From Paraburkholderia phenazinium (GTDB taxonomy: Bacteria > Pseudomonadota > Gammaproteobacteria > Burkholderiales > Burkholderiaceae), in contig NZ_FNCJ01000004.1 of assembly GCF_900100735.1 (NCBI RefSeq), forward strand, positions 374,019-438,018: a DNA stretch of 64,000 nt, given 5' to 3'. The position numbers were made by a program, and so were the translations under genes. Of this stretch, positions 44,384-52,491 are shown piece after piece. Under the pieces are notes generated by a model, which was given only the letters and a program-made list of their open reading frames with translations, had not been told where the DNA came from and searched no databases. Each line of letters starts with the position of its first letter. The stretch's first letter is position 1.

Positions 44384-44887
44384 ATGTCCCAAGTCACAGA
44401 CGTGTTAGTCAGCATCGATACCAAGACGATTGTCGACCGCTACGGCAGAAACAACAGTCTGAACAATCCGCCGCTTATCGACTTCAAGCACATCTTCATG
44501 ATCGTGAATCAAAATAACGTGGTCAGCGGCCAGGCGGGTGGAGAGCTCGATGTCGCGGCTACCGTCGGCGACGTGATCCGTTGGCGCGAAACCTCGCTCT
44601 CGCTCGGCTTTGAACAGACCTGCATTTTCTATAAGTTCATCGGCAATCAAGGCAACGACCTGATTTCGCCGCCGTCGCCGCGTCAGGCCGAGGTGACGAT
44701 CCCGGTGCCGAATCCGTCGAACCCGACCCAGCCCAACAAGCAGACCGTCTCGAACTACTTCTGGTCCTGCGAAACGCTCAAGTCCGGCCGCGTCACCTAT
44801 CACTTCCAGTTCATGATCCTCGATCGCAGCGGCAATCTGTGCGGCTGCTACCAATGGGATCCGTTCATCAGCATCCGCAACAGCTAA
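44384..44887 (+). CDS. aidA: AidA/PixA-family (inclusion-body) protein, first copy
   Basis: A 167-residue protein of the AidA/PixA family: DVLVSIDTKTIVDRYGRNNSLNNPP, then DVIRWRETSLSLGFEQTCIFYKF and YFWSCETLKSGRVTYHFQFMILDRSGNLCGCYQWDPFISI. No signal peptide. AidA in Burkholderia cenocepacia is quorum-sensing controlled and needed for slow killing of nematodes; PixA forms inclusion bodies in Xenorhabdus. Molecular function is unknown. A lux-box-like dyad stands upstream and a second paralogue follows 107 bp later. Confidence 0.9.
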   Translation: MSQVTDVLVSIDTKTIVDRYGRNNSLNNPPLIDFKHIFMIVNQNNVVSGQAGGELDVAATVGDVIRWRETSLSLGFEQTCIFYKFIGNQGNDLISPPSPRQAEVTIPVPNPSNPTQPNKQTVSNYFWSCETLKSGRVTYHFQFMILDRSGNLCGCYQWDPFISIRNS

Positions 44888-44994
44888 GCATGCGCTACGC
44901 GATCGCGGCTCCTTGAAGGAGGCCCGTGGTCGTGACGCACGCAAGGCGGTCGGCCAGCGGTCGACCGCTTCCCCTCACCGTCAAAGCAGGAGCG

Positions 44995-45540
44995 ATGATG
45001 TCCCAGCCGCAATCGCAGCCCCACCATGACACCACGCCTCATGGCGTCGATGCACTGCTCGTCTTCGATGCGGCCACGCTGCTGTCGCGCTATCCGGATG
45101 CGAGCCACGCACCCGATGCGCCGTCTGTGGCCGATGCCGACTGCTGCTACTGTCTCGCGCCCGAAGCTGGCGAGCTGGTGGCAACCAACAACGGACTGTT
45201 CCGCGTGAGCGCCCCGCTTGGATCGCAATTGCGACTGCGGCTTGCCACGCTGGCGCTGCGTGCTGAGCATTCCGTGTTATTGACTTCAATCCGGCTAGCC
45301 GATGAGCAAACGTTGACGCAGCCGCAACTGGTGGTTCATGACAAGGCCGAGATCTTCGTGCCACACACCCAGGACCCGATGCAGCCCGAGCGGCGCCATT
45401 CGCTGGATCACTTCTGGCACGCGCACGTCGTCGCTCACGATTCGGTCGAAGCGCTCATCGATATCACGATCACGGATCGCGATGCCAACGTTCTTGGATG
45501 TTTCCGCTGCAAACTGCTGCTTGAGCTATCAGCCGGGTAG
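44995..45540 (+). CDS. AidA/PixA-family protein, second copy
   Basis: A 181-residue paralogue of the gene upstream, much diverged: VDALLVFDAATLLSRYPDAS, LFRVSAPLGSQLRLRLATLAL, LDHFWHAHVVAHDSVEALIDITITDRDANVLGCFRCKLLLEL keep the framework. The start is one of a pair ATGATG behind CAGGAGCG. Probably cotranscribed with the first copy, no terminator between. Tandem unequal copies are common in this family and suggest hetero-oligomers or division of labour. Confidence 0.85.
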   Translation: MMSQPQSQPHHDTTPHGVDALLVFDAATLLSRYPDASHAPDAPSVADADCCYCLAPEAGELVATNNGLFRVSAPLGSQLRLRLATLALRAEHSVLLTSIRLADEQTLTQPQLVVHDKAEIFVPHTQDPMQPERRHSLDHFWHAHVVAHDSVEALIDITITDRDANVLGCFRCKLLLELSAG

Positions 45541-45585
45541 CGACCTGGGCGGCCGCCCGGCAGGGTGGCGTGGCTGGTCGTACTA

Positions 45586-46305
45586 TCACGACGAATGGAT
45601 CAGTCCCATTGCGATCGCCTTGACGACTGCTTGCGTCTTGTTGGTGGCGGCCAGCTTCAGCAGCACGTTGTTGACGTGAAAATTGACCGTACGTTCTGAA
45701 ATACTCAGGATCTGCCCAATCTCGTGCGACGTCTTTCCCTCGGCAGTCCAGCACAGCACTTCGCGCTCACGCACGGTTAGCGTCGCGCAGCTTTCGGGAG
45801 CAAGCGTGGGCAGAACAAATCTGCTCATCAGCGTATGCGCCACATTCGCCAGCCAGCTCATGGGTAGCGCGAGCGAATCAAGCTCAGTGGGCGTCAACAC
45901 ACCAGCCCGGCGCGACATTGTCAGAAGCCCGAACGCGCCCTGCGCGGCCCAGCTCGAATGCGCCACCCCCACCGTCAGGCCGAAATCATGCGCATCGGAC
46001 CAGAGGCGGGACGCGTCATCACGCGCGGCTTCGGGCCAGACGATCAGTTCCGTTCGACGCATTCCTGCGCTGACTGTCGGGTCGATGTTCAGAAAGCCAC
46101 TGGCCTGGTAGTGCGCCATCCAGCCACGGGGGTAAGTGTCGAAAATGGAAACAGCAGGTTTGGATACGGGTACTGGCAACCGGAGTCCGTAGCAACAGTA
46201 TTCGAAGCCGATCTGCCTGGCAAAAGCGGCAATCTTCTGAAACAGCTGGCATTCGTCCCTCGACGTACGAAACTGCTCAAAAGCCTCGTGAAAGCGCGGT
46301 TCCAT
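45586..46305 (-). CDS. LuxR-type quorum-sensing regulator (LuxR solo in this window)
   Basis: A 239-residue regulator. Residues about 20-160 are the autoinducer domain, keeping the acyl-homoserine-lactone pocket: Trp62 and Tyr66 (GWMAHYQ), Asp75 and Pro76 (NIDPTV), Trp90 (LIVWPEA) and Gly124. Residues 175-235 are the LuxR helix-turn-helix (LTVREREVLCWTAEGKTSHEIG, then SERTVNFHVNNVLLKL). ATG follows AGGAAGAGTA. No synthase (LuxI) gene is present in the window, so it may be a solo sensor or pair with a distant synthase. It is convergent with the AidA genes and divergent from the ThDP/oxidase genes. Confidence 0.93.
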   Translation of the reverse strand: MEPRFHEAFEQFRTSRDECQLFQKIAAFARQIGFEYCCYGLRLPVPVSKPAVSIFDTYPRGWMAHYQASGFLNIDPTVSAGMRRTELIVWPEAARDDASRLWSDAHDFGLTVGVAHSSWAAQGAFGLLTMSRRAGVLTPTELDSLALPMSWLANVAHTLMSRFVLPTLAPESCATLTVREREVLCWTAEGKTSHEIGQILSISERTVNFHVNNVLLKLAATNKTQAVVKAIAMGLIHSS

Positions 46306-47381
46306 TACTCTTCCTGTGCTCCGCAACGACAGATTCAATGATAGCTCAATATAAATTTAAATTATAAGTATTTATTCTACGCGATCGCTTGCGCGATGCA
46401 TTTTTTAATTGCTGAGTTCGATTTATCTGATTGGTATGCCATGCCTCAATGCATAATTGATTTATGAGCAAACTCCACGATTATTCATAGCCGATCGGCC
46501 ACAGCCCGCCAAAAGGCATGCAGCATTGACAGCCCTATGCTTTAGAGATCGCTTGAGAGAAGCGACTATGATATACGTGCACTTGAGCACATCAATCGAC
46601 ATAAATTACGACTTATTACTTTATTGGCCGCAGCGCTTGAAAAGCGCGTACCCAGACGCAATCGAGAATTAAAAGGAACGGTGCATTGGGTGGGTGGATG
46701 GAGTTGATATTTTTACACTGCCCTTTCGAGTGCCCTACGTCACCGTAAAGCACTCGCCGGTCAGGTAAAAAAATCTTGGGGAGGGGGTTGTTCACGAGTA
46801 CCCGTCGCGGGTCTCTCAACACCGCTGTGGCGAAGCCGACAGGCGCTGTCTACGGCCAGACTGAGCCTGCCACGCAATCATCGACTTCCCTCGTTGGGCT
46901 GCACGTCAGCGATTCACTGCGGCAACGGCGCGCACAGCCGATAAGCGACAAGTGTGCTTTCATGGTCGTCTCGCTCCATGCATATTATTTCGCTATGCTT
47001 ATTAGCGCAATGCAGGACGGCACTCTTGCTCGCCGACGCGCGAGCATCACTAATCGCATTGCACCGCCTGCAGCCCTACTCACAACGTGCGATTATCCTG
47101 GCCACCTATCGAGCGGGTAACTGTCAGAGATGACAGTAGCGGCCCGGTACGCGACCTGGCCAACCGGCCGTCGTGCTATCGAATCCCGCGCGACCCACGC
47201 CGGCCTGCGCCCGCCCCACCTGTCAAACCTTCCAGTTACGGCCGGCTCCCCGCCAAGCTGTAATGACCACGCGCTGAGGATGTCTGCCATGCCTCGATGC
47301 CTCTGTCCGTCAGCGAACCCAGGCATCGAGCGTCCCGACCCGACTGCGCGTCAAACCAGCATTTCCTCTTAAGGAGAAGCC
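46306..47381. other. Long intergenic region upstream of the ThDP gene
   Basis: About 1.08 kb between luxR and the ThDP gene. The left third (46310-46680) is AT-rich and holds the luxR promoter side. Small open frames (for example 46568-46672) lack ribosome sites and family resemblance. The only clear element is the lux box at 47120-47137. Confidence 0.55.
47120..47137 (+). promoter_or_regulatory. Perfect lux-box-like dyad before the ThDP/oxidase genes
   Basis: ACTGTCA-GAGA-TGACAGT: perfect seven-base arms with the core CTGTCAGAGATGACAG (47121-47136), matching CTGT-N8-ACAG. It is 245 bp before the ThDP gene start. No certain -10 is seen at the matching distance, so the promoter itself is unresolved. 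Confidence 0.65.
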
Positions 47382-49313
47382 ATGGCAAGCGAGACCCAGG
47401 ACGGGCAACAACGGTGGGCGCGCGACTATGTGTTCGATGCATTGCGCGAACTCGGCATCCATTTCATCTTCGGCGTGCCCGGTACCAATGAGATTCCGAT
47501 CATCGACGGTACGTCTTATGCGGAGAATCAAGTCCAGTACATCGAGTGCCTGCACGAGAACATCGCGATGGGTGCCGCAATGGGTTCGGCACGCATGACC
47601 AACAAGCCGGGTGTCGTCGTCGTGCACGTGACACCCGGCATTGCGCATGCAATCGGCAACCTGTTCAATGCGTGCCGCTCGCAGGTGCCGCTTGTCATCC
47701 TCTGCTGCCAGCAGCAGAACGAGCTGGTGACCCAGGAGCCGATCCTCGCCTCGAATCTCGTCGATATTGCGCGGCAATATACGAAGTGGGCGCATGAGGT
47801 TCGCGCGGCCGAAGAATTGCCGCTGGTTTTGCAGCGCGCGTTCAAGGAAGCGATCGCCCCGCCGAACGGTCCGGTGTTCGTGTCGATCCCGTGGGAATTT
47901 ACGATGCGCCGGATCAGCGACGCGGATCGCTTGCCGGGCATCACACGGATCGCGCCGCGCTTCACAGCCGATGCGGCCGCGATCGCTCAGGCCGCTACCC
48001 TGCTCGCACAGGCGAATAACCCGCTGATCGTCGGCGGCGACGCGATCGGTTATGCAAGCGCGTGGCCGGAGCTACAACAGCTCGCCGAGCTGATCGGCGC
48101 ACCGGTGTTGCTGCAGACCTTCAGCAGCGTCGCCAATTTCCCCAACGACGACTACCACTGGCAAGGCGAACTGCCCGGCACCCAGGCAGGTGTGCAACAA
48201 ACCTTCGCCAAGCACGACGTCGCATTCCTGGTGGGTTTCAGCAACCAGGCGCAGGTCACGATCTTCAAGTATTCGGACGGCCCGCTCATCCCGCCCCATG
48301 TCCAGCAGGTCTACCTGAGCAACAACACCTGGGACATCGGCAAGAACTACTACGGCGAAGCCGCTCTGTTCGGCGACATCAAAGCCACGCTGCCGTTGAT
48401 CAACGATCTCGTGCGCCAGCAGCAGCCGCACGGCGCGAGTGCGCGCAACGCGCGGCTGCGCGAGCTTGACGCCGAGCGCCGGGTGCAGTGGGATGGGTAC
48501 CTCGCGGATGCCATGAAGCAGGAAGAGATCTGGGCGGTGGCGATAGCCAACGCGCTGCGCCACGAGATCCTGGCGCGCGGCCTTGGCAAGAAGTTCGTCT
48601 ATGTCCACGAGGCCGTGTCCGACCCTGCGCCGTTCCAGTACCTGCTGCCATTAGGTACCGAGGGCGCCGCGCCGATCAGCTACTACTGCGTCGGCGGCGG
48701 TTCGCTCGGCTGGTCGATGCCCGCCTCGCTCGGCATCAAGCTCGAGCAAAGCGGCTGGCAAGGCATCGACATCGACCTCGTGATCAACGCGGTTGGCGAC
48801 GGCTCCTCGCTGTTCTACCCGCAGACGTGGTGGACCGCCGGCCATCACGACCTCGGCGTCCTCTACATCATCACCAACAATCACGAGTACCACACCTTGC
48901 AGCTCGGCTTGCAGCAGGTGATCGCCGCGTACGGCTCGGCGCCGGGGTATGGCTGGAAACCCAAAACCGATGACCCCGAGTATCTGCGGATCGGCCGGCC
49001 CGCACCTGATTTCGTGTCGCTGGCCCAGGCCTTCGGCGGGCTCGAGGGTGAAACCGTAAAGCATCCGGAGAACGTTCGCGCCGCCGTGCGGCGGGGCATC
49101 GACCATGTCCTGCAGCGGCGTCAACCGTACATCCTCGACATGCGAACCGCGGGCGATCCGCCGCCCACACCGCCGACCCAGAAAACCCGCAGCACGGCGC
49201 TGCGCCGTTACGTCGAGCAGCCGCCGCTCGACGTATTCCACCGCGAGGCGCTGATGAGACTGACGGCAAACGGCGAAGACGGTCCGACGCCGAACCTGCC
49301 CGTGATTTTCTGA
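47382..49313 (+). CDS. Thiamine-diphosphate-dependent enzyme (decarboxylase / acyloin-synthase type)
   Basis: A 643-residue ThDP enzyme of the acetolactate-synthase / benzoylformate-decarboxylase superfamily. The N-terminal Pyr domain has FIFGVPGTNEIPII and the catalytic Glu59 in CLHENIAMGAAMG; the PP domain has the metal-binding GDGS at 472-475 followed about 25 residues later by NN (TNNHEYHT). It is about 90 residues longer than common decarboxylases. Such enzymes decarboxylate 2-keto acids and may join the product to another carbonyl (acyloin), as ScyA does in scytonemin synthesis. The oxidase gene follows 114 bp later; the pair reads as one pathway. Confidence 0.85.
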   Translation: MASETQDGQQRWARDYVFDALRELGIHFIFGVPGTNEIPIIDGTSYAENQVQYIECLHENIAMGAAMGSARMTNKPGVVVVHVTPGIAHAIGNLFNACRSQVPLVILCCQQQNELVTQEPILASNLVDIARQYTKWAHEVRAAEELPLVLQRAFKEAIAPPNGPVFVSIPWEFTMRRISDADRLPGITRIAPRFTADAAAIAQAATLLAQANNPLIVGGDAIGYASAWPELQQLAELIGAPVLLQTFSSVANFPNDDYHWQGELPGTQAGVQQTFAKHDVAFLVGFSNQAQVTIFKYSDGPLIPPHVQQVYLSNNTWDIGKNYYGEAALFGDIKATLPLINDLVRQQQPHGASARNARLRELDAERRVQWDGYLADAMKQEEIWAVAIANALRHEILARGLGKKFVYVHEAVSDPAPFQYLLPLGTEGAAPISYYCVGGGSLGWSMPASLGIKLEQSGWQGIDIDLVINAVGDGSSLFYPQTWWTAGHHDLGVLYIITNNHEYHTLQLGLQQVIAAYGSAPGYGWKPKTDDPEYLRIGRPAPDFVSLAQAFGGLEGETVKHPENVRAAVRRGIDHVLQRRQPYILDMRTAGDPPPTPPTQKTRSTALRRYVEQPPLDVFHREALMRLTANGEDGPTPNLPVIF

Positions 49314-49427
49314 TGTCGCAAGCCGATGCGCGCGGCTCCACGCCGTGCGCTCGATGAGCAACGAGCACCCCCTCAGGACCACCGGAAGCACCGCTCACAA
49401 CAATCCGCAACAGGAGGACTGGAAATC

Positions 49428-51038
49428 ATGGCCGACGAAAACATCGATATCGCCGTCATCGGCGCCGGAGTGTCGGGCGTCTATAGTGCGTGGCGCCTCA
49501 AGCAGGCCGACACGAACCGCAGGATCGTGGTCTTTGAAGCCAGCGACCGGATCGGCGGGCGCCTGCTGTCCGTGCGGCCACCCGACATTCCGGACATGGT
49601 CGCGGAGCTCGGCGGCATGCGCATCCTGCCCGCCGTGCAGCCGTTGATTGCGCAACTGATCAAGACGCTGAACGATACCCTGCCGCCGGCCGAGCAGATC
49701 GAACTCTACGATTTCCCGGTTGACGAGCCGGTCAACCTGGCCTATTTGCGCGGCGTCTATCTGCGGCTGGCGGATTTCACCAAAGAGCCGCACAAGGTGC
49801 CCTACCAGTTGTCGTTCCTCGATCGCGGCGAAACCGCAGGCAGCATCATCATCAACGCCATCGAGCAGATCGTCCCCGGGATCACCGCATCCAACCTGAC
49901 CGAAGACGAGCGGCGGCAGATGGCGCAGCAGGCCAGCTTCGCAGGCGAGCCGCTGTACAAGCAAGGCTTCTGGAACGTGCTGCTGCGCGTGATCAATAGC
50001 GAGGCATACCAGCTCGGCGTCGACGCGGGCGGCTACAACTCGACGCTGACCAACTGGAACGCGGCCGACGCGATTCCCTGGTACCTGTCCGACTTCGGCG
50101 TCAACGCGCGCTACCGGGGTTTTTCGAAGGGCTTCCAGGAAGTGCCGAAGTCGATGGCCAACCTGTTTATGCACGCAGGCGGCGAGGTGCGGCTGGGGGC
50201 GTCGGTGTCGGGGCTCGAATGGGTCGACGGCGCCTTCGAGTTTCAGGCACAGGGCAAGCGGATCCGGGCGCGGCAAGCGATCCTGGCGATGCCGCGACGC
50301 TCGATCGACCTGCTGGAGCAGACCAGCCCACTGCTGCAGGAGATCCAGGGACTGACGTCGAGCGTGACGCCGCGGCCGCTGTTCAAGCTGTTCACGACCT
50401 ACAACAACCCGTGGTGGCGGGCGTCCGGGTACACGCAGACCAACCCGTCCGGCACCTCGGAGTTCATCCCGGTCGAGGCAGGACGCTCAGTCACGGATCT
50501 GCCCGTGCGACAGGTTTACTACTGGCCGAAGTCAAACGGCAAGCCCGCGACCGCAGGACCGTCGATGTTATTGGCCAGCTACGACGACGGTACCAACATC
50601 GGGTTCTGGGATGGCCTGCGGCCGCAGCGCCGCCAGCCGCGCCGGGGCAATCACGAAGTGCCGCTGCTGGCGGATCCATTTATCGGCGTCGATAACGACC
50701 GGGCCGAGGAGTTGGAGTGGTCCACCTATCGGGCGCCGCGGCGGATGGTTGCCGAAGCGGCGCGGCAGTTGGCCACCGTGCACGGCTTGTCGTATACGCC
50801 GGAGGTGCGCAACGCCGCCTTCCGGGACTGGGGCGACGATCCGTATGGCGGCGGGTGGAACAGCTGGAACATCGGGGTCAAGAGCTGGGAGGTCAAACAG
50901 CAGATCGTGCAGCCGCTTGCCAACCATCCGCTATTCATCTGCGGCGAAGCTTATTCGGATGCGCAGGGCTGGGTTGAAGGCGCCTTGCAGACGGCAGATC
51001 TGCTGCTGAAGAAATTCGGGATCGAACCGTTGGCTTAG
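49428..51038 (+). CDS. Flavin amine oxidase
   Basis: A 536-residue FAD-dependent amine/L-amino-acid oxidase. The dinucleotide site is IAVIGAGVSG (GAGVSG at 12-17) with Glu37 in VVFEASDRIGGRL, and the C-terminal flavin motif is FICGEAYSDAQGWVEGALQTAD. ATG follows CAGGAGGACTGG. It would oxidise an amine or amino acid to an imine, hydrolysed to the keto acid or aldehyde, with H2O2. Together with the preceding ThDP enzyme it could turn an amino acid into a 2-keto acid and then an aldehyde or acyloin. Confidence 0.87.
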   Translation: MADENIDIAVIGAGVSGVYSAWRLKQADTNRRIVVFEASDRIGGRLLSVRPPDIPDMVAELGGMRILPAVQPLIAQLIKTLNDTLPPAEQIELYDFPVDEPVNLAYLRGVYLRLADFTKEPHKVPYQLSFLDRGETAGSIIINAIEQIVPGITASNLTEDERRQMAQQASFAGEPLYKQGFWNVLLRVINSEAYQLGVDAGGYNSTLTNWNAADAIPWYLSDFGVNARYRGFSKGFQEVPKSMANLFMHAGGEVRLGASVSGLEWVDGAFEFQAQGKRIRARQAILAMPRRSIDLLEQTSPLLQEIQGLTSSVTPRPLFKLFTTYNNPWWRASGYTQTNPSGTSEFIPVEAGRSVTDLPVRQVYYWPKSNGKPATAGPSMLLASYDDGTNIGFWDGLRPQRRQPRRGNHEVPLLADPFIGVDNDRAEELEWSTYRAPRRMVAEAARQLATVHGLSYTPEVRNAAFRDWGDDPYGGGWNSWNIGVKSWEVKQQIVQPLANHPLFICGEAYSDAQGWVEGALQTADLLLKKFGIEPLA

Positions 51039-51069
51039 GACCACAGGGGGCGCGGGAAGCGCGAGGTGC

Positions 51070-51558
51070 TTACAAAGTGGCTCGCGCCCCGTGTCCGCCA
51101 GGCATGACATGGTGCATTTCGTAAAAGCGGGCATCACCGCGCGAGGGCAGCGTGAACGGCGGCGCGGAGGCAACGAACTCCAGCGACTCATAAAACGTTC
51201 GCGCCGACTCTCGCGCAGTGCACCAGGCGAGTTGCCCGCCTTCTTTTTGCACGTGGTCGAGGCACATGTTGACGAGCAGCCGGCCCAGTCCGTGGCCGCG
51301 CCACTCTGACTCGACGGCAACGCCGCGCAAGCGCCACTGGGTATCGCTAGTGGCCCCGCGCAGCGCCTCACGGCAGATGGTCGAAACAGCGACGATCCGT
51401 TCGTTCTGATAGACCGCGAGGTGCAAGGTCGAAGCCTCGTCGTCACCGTGAAAGCGGCAGGACTCCGAATGCCCGTCCAGTAGCACTGCGCTTCGTAGCG
51501 GATACACCCGTTCAGCCGCAACGGAGCGAACCGAGAAAAGCGTGGGATCGTAGGACAT
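51070..51558 (-). CDS. GNAT-family N-acetyltransferase
   Basis: A 162-residue GNAT: the acetyl-CoA loop is VAVESEWRGHGLGRLLV and the C-terminal CTARESARTFYESLEFV fits motif B. Start at MSYDPTLF lacks a strong ribosome site; a TTG 13 codons upstream is possible. Convergent with the amine oxidase. Substrate unknown, but linkage to the amine-handling genes is suggestive. Confidence 0.82.
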   Translation of the reverse strand: MSYDPTLFSVRSVAAERVYPLRSAVLLDGHSESCRFHGDDEASTLHLAVYQNERIVAVSTICREALRGATSDTQWRLRGVAVESEWRGHGLGRLLVNMCLDHVQKEGGQLAWCTARESARTFYESLEFVASAPPFTLPSRGDARFYEMHHVMPGGHGARATL

Positions 51559-51730
51559 GATTCGAGGATATCTACACCGCAATGTCAAAAGATTCAATCA
51601 CCGATAACCGTCTGGCGCATTGCGAAATCGCCGGCGGCAGGCATCCAAGATGTTAATCGGAGCGAACTTACCGGGTCCGCCGGAACTGCGCAATACCAGC
51701 CGGCAAACTTCGCGAGCCGCAGTCACTCAC

Positions 51731-51748
51731 CCTGTTAGATCTAACAGG
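51731..51748. promoter_or_regulatory. Perfect 18-bp palindrome before gntR, lux-box-like
   Basis: CCTGTTAGATCTAACAGG, a perfect palindrome whose core CTGTTAGATCTAACAG (51732-51747) fits CTGT-N8-ACAG. By eye 15 of 20 positions agree with the Vibrio fischeri lux box. It lies 78 bp before the GntR start. A GntR-family operator is the alternative reading. Confidence 0.6.
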
Positions 51749-51825
51749 TGCGTGGCGAGCGCTCATGCGTTACTCTCGCCCGGTCCGAACGACAGAGCGG
51801 GTCATTAGTTCAACTGAGATCTCAG

Positions 51826-52491
51826 ATGCAGCAAAACGACCTATCCGATACCCAGATCGCATACACCCAGATTCGCTCGCGCATTCTCGATGGTCGGCTG
51901 GCGCCCGATCATCCGGTGTCGCCCCGCAACATGGCCGACGAACTGATGCTAGGGCATACGCCGGTGCGTTCTGCAATACAACGCCTGGTTGTCGAGGGCC
52001 TGGTGAAGGTGGTGCCACGCAAAGGCACCTACGTCGCCGCGCCGACCGCGAACGATCTGCGCGAGATTTTCGAGGTGCGCCTCGCACTGGAAAGCACTGC
52101 CGCCTACCTTGCCGCGATCAATGGGGCAACCGATGGTCTGACCCGCGTCGTGGGCCAGTTGCAGGAACTGCTCGGTAATGAAGCAATTGACCTGATGAAC
52201 GAGCAGCGCACCGGCTGGGCCTTCCATCATGAGATGTTTGCCGCCGCCCATAACGATCGGCTACTCGTGACCTACAAAGGGCTACGGGCACAAACCGGCC
52301 TGGCGCTCAACGAACTGCCTCGCAGCGATGCCGCCACTGTTCGCCGGGGAACCCTGGAGCACCTCAACATTTACAACGCAATAGCGGCGAAAGAGCCGGA
52401 AGAAGCGCGACGGCATATGTGGAATCACATTGTGGATGGAACCGACGCACGGATCCAGATTATTCGAGGTCAACATGAATCTTCAAACTAA
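51826..52491 (+). CDS. GntR-family regulator, FCD type
   Basis: A 221-residue regulator. Residues about 10-75 form the GntR winged helix (YTQIRSRILDGRLAPDHPVSPRNMADEL, PVRSAIQRLVVEGLVKVVPRKGTYVA); residues 85-215 form the helical FCD ligand domain (LREIFEVRLALESTAAYLAA, FHHEMFAAAHNDRL). FCD members often sense carboxylates or sugar acids, in line with the symporter gene whose ATG lies inside the end of this one. The start lacks a good ribosome site. Confidence 0.9.
   Translation: MQQNDLSDTQIAYTQIRSRILDGRLAPDHPVSPRNMADELMLGHTPVRSAIQRLVVEGLVKVVPRKGTYVAAPTANDLREIFEVRLALESTAAYLAAINGATDGLTRVVGQLQELLGNEAIDLMNEQRTGWAFHHEMFAAAHNDRLLVTYKGLRAQTGLALNELPRSDAATVRRGTLEHLNIYNAIAAKEPEEARRHMWNHIVDGTDARIQIIRGQHESSN

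Noticed and set aside
46568-46672. 34-codon frame MIYVHLSTSIDINYDLLLYW... upstream of the ThDP gene
   Set aside because: Looks somewhat protein-like, but has no good ribosome site and lies in an AT-rich promoter stretch.
46776-47120. 114-codon plus frame before the lux box
   Set aside because: Low-complexity Arg/Thr-rich text without ribosome site; ends in the regulatory dyad.
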